A DNA stretch of 11,318 bases from Rodentolepis nana. Its lineage: Eukaryota > Platyhelminthes > Cestoda > Cyclophyllidea > Hymenolepididae. The stretch spans positions 1 to 11,318 of the forward strand of contig UZAE01001841.1 of the NCBI GenBank assembly GCA_900617975.1, written 5' to 3'. This document shows, in pieces, positions 8,001 through 11,318 of the stretch (positions within the stretch are counted from its first letter, which is position 1; each line of letters starts with the position of its first letter). The translations under genes and the position numbers were made by a program. The notes beneath the pieces were generated by a model, which saw only the letters and a program-made list of their open reading frames with translations, had not been told where the DNA came from and did no database searches.

Positions 8001-10769
8001 CAGCTCAAGTCATTTTACCTTTCTTCTTATCGGTTAAATAGAACTTGGGCTTTGAAGCGTCGATGTATGCCGAGCGCAACAAATCTAATCGAGATTTTGA
8101 TGAAGTTAAACGGTAAGTAATATGACTTCACTTCGTGACTATCGTTCTTGCCTTGGTTTTCTTTTTCCTGAAGATGGCGTTGCAACTTTATCATTAATCT
8201 CCTCCTTGGTCTTCCCACTATGCTTGCTATGCTTATTTTCATGATGATCTGGCCGCATAGTCCTGTAGGGGGCTACTGTCTTCCCCGTATGCACAACGCT
8301 TCAGGCAATTTTAACCATCCTCACCCCATACCGCCTATGCTCTCTCCTGGTCTTTCATGGGAAAATTTTATCATGTTTCTTCTGGCTACTCCCGTTCAAG
8401 TATATTTATTGTGTGTCTGCTGAATTCTTATTCTTCTACTTCATATTTATTGAGATGTTTGCTTTTCTCTCTCTCTCTCCCTCTGTGTAGTTCATTAGCG
8501 GTCGACATTTTTATAGTCGAGCTTATCAGTCATTGAAGCATGGAATGGCTAATATGGATGTGCTGCTGGTGATTGCTTCAAGTATCTCTTACACGTACTC
8601 CGTTGTTGTTGTTCTAATCGCCATGTGTCATCGATGGTCCACTAGTCCACGTACTGTCTTTGAGGCCACACCAATGCTCTTTCTCTTCATTTCTCTTGGT
8701 AGGTGGCTTGAGAATTTGGCCAAGGTTAGTTTAAGCTCTTAGTGCATTAATACTGCTCGTGAGAGCTTTTGATTGACCAAACTGATGTGGTTTTATAGGA
8801 GAGGACGTCCGAGTCTGTTACAAAACTTCTATCCCTTCAAGCTAAAGACGCCACACTTATGGAAACTCCGGTTTCGAAGGATAAAGTTGATATCCAGAAT
8901 CTAACTATTGATACACTTCAGACCTTTCGAGAACGGCGGATACCAATAGATCTTGTTCAGCGAGGAGACATTATAAAGGTATAATCTCATTGGATATCTA
9001 TTGACATTAAGAGACCTGAATGACTAGTCCTTTCATATTCACAGATTGTACCGGGAGAGAAAGTTCCAGTAGATTCTCGGGTTGTCTTTGGTGTCTCTTC
9101 TTGTGATGAGTCGATGCTCACTGGGGAATCTATGCCAGTTCCTAAAGTTGTCGGTACGTTTGAATAGTCTATCGACCATGCACGTAATGAGCCTGCTAGT
9201 TAACAAACTACCCATTTCATTTTTTAATTCACACAGGCAGCGTCCTAGTGGGTGGTTCAATCAATCTCTCAGGTCTGCTTTATGTGCAAGCAACTCATAT
9301 TGGCAGTGAGTCAACTCTTGCGCAGATTATTGCCCTAGTTGAGGACGCCCAGTCGTCTAAGGTGAGTTCTCTTTATTCCTCCTCCTTCTCCTCCTCCTCA
9401 TCCTTACTAACTTGAGTTTTCAATTAGTTGTCTCCGTTATATACCTCTTCTGTAGTGTATTTGTTTGCCATATCTAAAACATCTATAAATACATCATCGT
9501 AACAGAGGGGGAGGGAGGGAGTAGAAAGGATGTCATGATCGCGATGACAAGGTATCTAAGAGTTAAATTTATTCTGTGATATACCTACAGGTGTCCTGGT
9601 GCAGTCGCGCCAAAATTGCATTATCTCCTTGAGTTTTGTAGTTGTAAACAAATTACTTTAAAATAAATTATTAGACATTTAAATCAGACAGGTGGGGATG
9701 GAAGGTTACAATCCGAATTCGTTCAGTTTGTCCAATGGTAGTCTCTAAGCGGCTGTGGAAATGTATTATTACGGAGATAGCCCCATTCTTCGGAATACAA
9801 AAGTCAGGAACCTTTAATGACCCTATTCCCTATTTGAGACCAATTACTTTCTTCGTTTGCTCTTCAAATAAAATTAATTCTCCAATTCTTTCGCTTTGGT
9901 CTCTAACTTATTTTTCATTTTTCTCTCGTTTACTTAATCTTTTTTTCGTCATACTAGTCCCTCCATTGAAAAGATGCATTCTATTTGTTTGACCTCAAAA
10001 TAAGCAGTTCTTTCGTTTAAAACAAAAATAATATATATATACATTGGACGAATTGTACAATAGGAATCATGGCTTTCAACTTCTAGTGCATCAGAGAGAG
10101 AGAGGGGAGAGAGTGACTTATGCGAAGCTACAAGTTGCCTTTTGGGTAGTTAGCCACCCTTTTCCAGCCTTGGTTTGGATTTGAAATTCATGTTCATCCT
10201 CAACTTCTTCCTTTCACTTCGTAATTTGGAATTATTACGTGAAATTACTTATACACAGCAGCACTAAAAGTGGTGGTTCCATTGTAGAATTCTTCTTTAC
10301 ACATTTGTTGTGTCCGACTAAAAAAAAGCCTATCTTGTGTCAGTTGAGCCAATAAATCTTGAAGGCTGGTTTGCTCAATCCTACGTTCTCAATTTCTAAA
10401 ATAGGCCCCTTTGTACAATATTTTCGGGGAAGGGGAGGACTTCGAGATTCTAGCAGGCAGGACTTTGCGCTGGTTCCTCTTCATAATGATAAAATTCGGT
10501 CACATTTATTCTAACTCAAGTTGAGGATAAAAGTCAACTTCGTGAACATCAATCTTCAAATTGACTTTAGATTGCCAGCAATACAAAAGTAATTCTTTCT
10601 ATTTTAATGAACTTTTATCTTTATTTATTTATTTTAGGCACCAATTCAACAGTTGGCGGACAAGATTTGCGGCTACTTTGTGCCCGTTGTCATTTTCCTT
10701 TCCCTGGTCTCTCTAATCTTCTGGATTGTGATTGGATATCTGCATTCCTCACTCATTCGTGGCTATACA
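1941..10769 (+). CDS. ATP7: Copper-transporting P1B-type ATPase, ATP7A/ATP7B-like, 14 exons seen, 3' end outside window
   Basis: This is the overall gene model: join of 1941-2045, 2329-2665, 3187-3530, 4608-4851, 4913-5104, 6211-6395, 7805-7966, 8042-8112, 8174-8399, 8491-8724, 8799-8978, 9045-9153, 9237-9361 and 10638-10769. It gives 882 codons with no internal stop. Every intron is GT-AG and all phases agree. Domain order is six HMA domains (about residues 5-72, 97-164, 188-253, 263-336, 381-448 and 468-533), TM1-TM2 (about 549-628), TM3-TM4 (about 644-693), the actuator domain with TGES at 786-789, and TM5 (about 850-873). By family knowledge it exports Cu(I) from the cytosol across the Golgi or plasma membrane using ATP. 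The conserved entry-site residues of Cu-ATPases are present: Met644 in NMDV, Glu680 and Asp846. The CPC motif, DKTG and ATP-binding domain lie beyond the window, so the gene is partial at its 3' side. Domains 2-4 have lost CxxC. The start codon is the least certain part. Family assignment is very secure; a specific A or B orthology is not claimed. Confidence 0.8.
2329..2665 (+). CDS. ATP7: ATP7 exon 2: rest of HMA1 and first half of degenerate HMA2
   Basis: This encodes residues 36-147 and one base of codon 148. The acceptor is AATTTTAG and the donor GTTGGT at 2666, phase 1. The first part completes HMA1 with the typical pattern of strand ([12 protein letters not shown]), helix 2 ([17 protein letters not shown]) and final strand. 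A linker of about 25 residues with Cys79 and Cys91 follows. HMA2 then begins: the place of CxxC holds Thr-Ser-Ser-Asp (residues 106-109, 2539-2550), followed by a normal helix 1 and a Pro-Gly-Ile turn. This HMA domain should therefore not bind copper through the usual ligands. Confidence 0.93.
2666..3186 (+). other. ATP7: Intron 2
   Basis: This phase 1 intron of 521 nt has GT-AG borders and falls inside HMA2, just before helix 2. No RNA gene or second coding frame is recognisable in it. Confidence 0.85.
3187..3530 (+). CDS. ATP7: ATP7 exon 3: end of HMA2 and whole degenerate HMA3
   Basis: This encodes residues 148-262. The acceptor (TCTCTCCCTAATTCTAG) has a good pyrimidine tract. The two leading bases complete Glu148. 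The donor is GTATTA at 3531, phase 0. HMA2 ends with helix 2 and the hallmark Gly-Phe ([13 protein letters not shown]). HMA3 follows: Asp-Met-Val precedes Ala-Ser-Leu-Leu (residues 197-200, 3333-3344) where CxxC would be, then [12 protein letters not shown] as helix 1 and turn, and a helix 2 ending in a Gly-Tyr hallmark ([13 protein letters not shown]). The frame stays open upstream to 3069 by chance, but only the splice site at 3187 keeps phase and homology. Confidence 0.92.
3531..4607 (+). other. ATP7: Intron 3, with G-run
   Basis: This phase 0 intron of 1077 nt lies between HMA3 and HMA4. It contains an 11-base G run at 4176-4186 followed by GGG at 4188-4190 and 4193-4195, enough G-tracts for a quadruplex on the transcribed RNA. 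The minus-strand open frame at 4285-4530 has no domain features and is taken as chance. Confidence 0.85.
4608..4851 (+). CDS. ATP7: ATP7 exon 4: degenerate HMA4
   Basis: This encodes residues 263-343 and one base of codon 344. The acceptor is CTTCCTGCGTTGCAG and the donor GTAAGT at 4852, phase 1. One HMA domain fills the exon: strand 1 (ICISIYGIT), then Ser-Glu-Glu-Thr (residues 272-275, 4635-4646) replacing CxxC, helix 1 ([15 protein letters not shown]), strand 2, strand 3 (EVIVTL), a longer-than-usual loop, helix 2 and the Gly-Tyr hallmark ([14 protein letters not shown]). The frame is open upstream to 4542, but the alternative AG at 4541-4542 would give the wrong phase after exon 3. Confidence 0.92.
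4913..5104 (+). CDS. ATP7: ATP7 exon 5: acidic/serine linker and first half of HMA5 (CSSC)
   Basis: This encodes residues 344-407 and one base of codon 408. The acceptor tract is strongly T-rich (TTTTTCTTTTAG). The donor is GTGAGC at 5105, phase 1. The first part is a Ser- and acidic-rich linker between HMA4 and HMA5, a natural place for regulation or flexibility. HMA5 then begins with a classic first strand (SICRLHVTG) and MTCSSC, ligands Cys392 and Cys395 (5056-5067), followed by helix 1 ([13 protein letters not shown]). HMA5 is a canonical copper site. Confidence 0.95.
5105..6210 (+). other. ATP7: Intron 5
   Basis: This phase 1 intron of 1106 nt splits HMA5 after helix 1. The sequence is T-rich on the sense strand. 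I see no gene, RNA or clear repeat in it. Confidence 0.88.
6211..6395 (+). CDS. ATP7: ATP7 exon 6: second half of HMA5 and short linker to HMA6
   Basis: This encodes residues 408-469. The first two bases complete Gly408 of the helix 1 turn ([11 protein letters not shown]). It continues with the second and third strands, helix 2 ([16 protein letters not shown], with the Gly-Phe hallmark), a short linker and the first residues of HMA6 strand 1 (TIEVT). The acceptor is CTCAAATAG and the donor GTGAGT at 6396, phase 0. The short HMA5-HMA6 linker is a feature of ATP7A/B, where these two domains work as a pair. Confidence 0.94.
6396..7804 (+). other. ATP7: Intron 6
   Basis: This is the longest intron in the window, 1409 nt, phase 0, between HMA5 and HMA6. 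It holds a small hairpin at 7410-7428 with a T-arm-like loop on the minus strand. The open frame at 6931-7134 shows no family resemblance. Confidence 0.88.
7805..7966 (+). CDS. ATP7: ATP7 exon 7: HMA6 core (CSSC)
   Basis: This encodes residues 470-523. Acceptor TGTGTTTTAG, donor GTGATT at 7967, phase 0. It starts with IVGMTCSSC, copper ligands Cys475 and Cys478 (7820-7831), then helix 1 ([14 protein letters not shown]), strands 2 and 3, and most of helix 2. This is the membrane-proximal metal-binding domain, which in the family matters most for delivering copper and for coupling to transport. It is canonical. Confidence 0.95.
8042..8112 (+). CDS. ATP7: ATP7 exon 8: end of HMA6 and linker to the membrane domain
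   Basis: This small 71-nt exon encodes residues 524-546 and two bases of codon 547. It opens with the HMA hallmark NLGFEA, then a charged linker ([14 protein letters not shown]) leading to the first membrane helix. The acceptor ends in AAATAG, the donor is GTAAGT at 8113, and the phase is 2. Confidence 0.92.
8174..8399 (+). CDS. ATP7: ATP7 exon 9: first membrane hairpin with His/Met/Pro luminal loop
   Basis: This encodes residues 547-622. The basic/aromatic start RWRCNF leads into TM1 (about 551-573, [15 protein letters not shown]...). A luminal loop of about 30 residues is rich in His, Met and Pro: His575, Met586, His587, His595, His597 and Met602, with one N-glycosylation sequon at Asn588. 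[18 protein letters not shown] then begins TM2, matching the PGLS entry of TM2 in ATP7 proteins. Acceptor TTTTCCTGAAG, donor GTATAT at 8400, phase 0. Confidence 0.94.
8491..8724 (+). CDS. ATP7: ATP7 exon 10: end of TM2, TM3 and TM4
   Basis: This encodes residues 623-700. It begins [15 protein letters not shown], the amphipathic platform at the end of TM2, with Ser-Gly (625-626) where most Cu-ATPases have Gly-Gly. NMDVL (643-647) supplies the conserved entry-site Met644 and opens TM3. FEATPML (679-685) supplies Glu680 and opens TM4, which ends [10 protein letters not shown]. The acceptor lies behind a (CT)-rich tract at 8466-8482. Donor GTTAGT at 8725, phase 0. Confidence 0.95.
8799..8978 (+). 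CDS. ATP7: ATP7 exon 11: actuator domain, first part
   Basis: This encodes residues 701-760. It reads [20 protein letters not shown] and, after a variable stretch, [13 protein letters not shown], both signatures of the ATP7 actuator domain. The stretch between them (about 721-748, with [11 protein letters not shown]) appears roughly a dozen residues longer than I recall for human ATP7B. Acceptor GGTTTTATAG, donor GTATAA at 8979, phase 0. Confidence 0.94.
9045..9153 (+). CDS. ATP7: ATP7 exon 12: actuator domain with TGES
   Basis: This encodes residues 761-796 and one base of codon 797. It reads VPGEKVPVD, then the catalytic loop [13 protein letters not shown]. Thr-Gly-Glu-Ser (786-789, 9120-9131) drives dephosphorylation of the enzyme intermediate in all P-type ATPases. 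Ser771 replaces the Gly usual after PVD. Acceptor CATATTCACAG, donor GTACGT at 9154, phase 1. Confidence 0.95.
9237..9361 (+). CDS. ATP7: ATP7 exon 13: end of actuator domain, stalk to TM5
   Basis: This encodes residues 797-838. The first two bases complete Gly797. [13 protein letters not shown] and then [23 protein letters not shown] match the conserved end of the actuator domain and the helix before TM5. Acceptor TTTTTAATTCACACAG, donor GTGAGT at 9362, phase 0. Confidence 0.95.
9362..10637 (+). other. ATP7: Intron 13 with simple repeats
   Basis: This phase 0 intron of 1276 nt lies between the actuator domain and TM5. It carries several low-complexity tracts: a CTCCTC pyrimidine stretch near 9378-9401, G-rich 9507-9519, an AT dinucleotide run near 10031-10041 and GA repeats near 10094-10112. 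No coding sequence is recognised; the open frame 9735-9992 is phenylalanine-rich translation of T-rich intron. Confidence 0.88.
10638..10769 (+). CDS. ATP7: ATP7 exon 14: TM5, last exon in window
   Basis: This encodes residues 839-882. It reads [16 protein letters not shown], with the conserved entry-site Asp846, then TM5 (about 850-873) and a short luminal turn ending RGYT. The acceptor is TTTATTTATTTTAG. The donor is the uncertain part. GTAGTG at 10770 keeps phase 0 and is the best I see, and GTG at 10773 is an alternative one codon later. If unspliced, the frame hits TAA at 10791-10793 after seven more residues. The CPC segment that should follow is not in the remaining 549 nt. Confidence 0.88.
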
Positions 10770-11108
10770 GTAGTGTTTAATTTCTTTTTTTAAACTTTTG
10801 TTACCTATTTTCTTATGCAAAATTTATTGCCCTACATGCGAATGACAAAGAGACTGTTTATAATGAAAACCAAGGGATACATAATTACCATCATCATTCA
10901 TTGTTCATGAAGTTTATGTAAATTTTATTCCAACTGGTTGTTTAAATCATATATCCTTGTATTATTTCAGTCATTCTAAATGTATGGTCATATATTGTTA
11001 AATGATTGCTATAGTAATTAATAGTCCTTCTAATGTTTACTTATTCTTAATAAATTACTTCAAATTGTACTAACTCATTGTCGCGTATTTTTGAATATTT
11101 ATTTTATT
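10770..11108 (+). other. ATP7: Start of intron 14
   Basis: This AT-rich stretch follows the last visible exon. No CPC-encoding exon or other coding sequence is found in it. It runs into repeat copy 2. Confidence 0.7.
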
Positions 11109-11318
11109 TCAAATGGCAGGGGTTTTGATAGATATCATTAGCCATTTAGCTGACTTCGGATGGGGTGGGAACAGAAGAGCGATTCACAGATGTAAAAGAG
11201 GCAGACAGACACAAAGGTAGAGAAAAAAGGTAAGGTGAGGTGAGTACTGTGGAGGTGGTGGAATAAGACACACAGTGGGGTCATAGTGGTTTGAAGTTAG
11301 AAGTCAACTGCCGGTTTA
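11109..11318. repeat. Interspersed repeat, copy 2, cut by window end
   Basis: This is a direct-orientation relative of the segment at 1246-1481, starting with the same TCAAATGGCAG edge and still matching at the last base of the window. It lies in the intron after exon 14, so the two copies bracket the visible part of the gene, about 9.9 kb apart. Confidence 0.8.

Noticed and set aside
8027..8242. Minus-strand open frame across exons 8 and 9
   Set aside because: Antisense shadow of the ATP7 exons.
9082..9309. Second frame over exons 12-13 and a minus-strand frame at 9039-9260
   Set aside because: Shadows of the actuator-domain exons, which carry TGES in the correct frame.
9735..9992. Open frame of 85 residues in intron 13
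   Set aside because: Phenylalanine/serine-rich translation of T-rich intron, no family features.
1..11318. CRISPR array, bacterial operon or phage content
   Set aside because: No regular repeat-spacer pattern; spliced genes and intron signals show this is eukaryotic DNA.

Overview
The window is eukaryotic nuclear DNA. It is AT-rich, and its coding sequence is split by GT-AG introns. It holds most of one plus-strand gene, a copper-transporting P1B-type ATPase of the animal ATP7 (ATP7A/ATP7B) family. I placed 14 coding exons between 1941 and 10769. Together they give 2646 nt, or 882 codons, in one continuous frame with matching intron phases. The window ends before the 3' part of the gene: the CPC-bearing membrane segment, the DKTG phosphorylation site, the nucleotide-binding domain and the C-terminus are not here. 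The composition, the intron sizes and a single ATP7-type gene suggest an invertebrate animal, possibly a flatworm. That placement is an inference and is weak.

Layout. 1-1940 is upstream sequence with no convincing gene. It has a richer, repeat-like block (about 290-1010), one copy of an interspersed repeat (1246-1481) with a hairpin just after it, and an AT-rich stretch before the gene. 1941-8112 (exons 1-8) encodes six heavy-metal-associated (HMA) domains, separated mostly by long introns of 283-1409 nt. 8174-9361 (exons 9-13) is compact, with introns of 66-91 nt, and encodes membrane segments 1-4 and the actuator domain with its TGES motif. A 1276-nt intron follows, then exon 14 (10638-10769) with the next membrane segment. 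After 10769 there is intron sequence, then a second copy of the same interspersed repeat, cut by the window end.

Main observation. The protein has six HMA domains, as in vertebrate ATP7A/B, but only domains 1, 5 and 6 keep the copper-binding CxxC (CISC, CSSC, CSSC). In domains 2, 3 and 4 the corresponding four residues read TSSD, ASLL and SEET, while the rest of the HMA fold pattern is kept. Half of the metal-binding array therefore looks like non-metal-binding scaffold. The two membrane-proximal domains, the ones most important for transport in the family, are intact.

How it should work (family knowledge): cytosolic Cu(I) is delivered by an Atox1-type chaperone to the HMA domains and the membrane entry site, then moved across the Golgi or plasma membrane using ATP. 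The entry-site residues Met, Glu and Asp are visible here at residues 644, 680 and 846.
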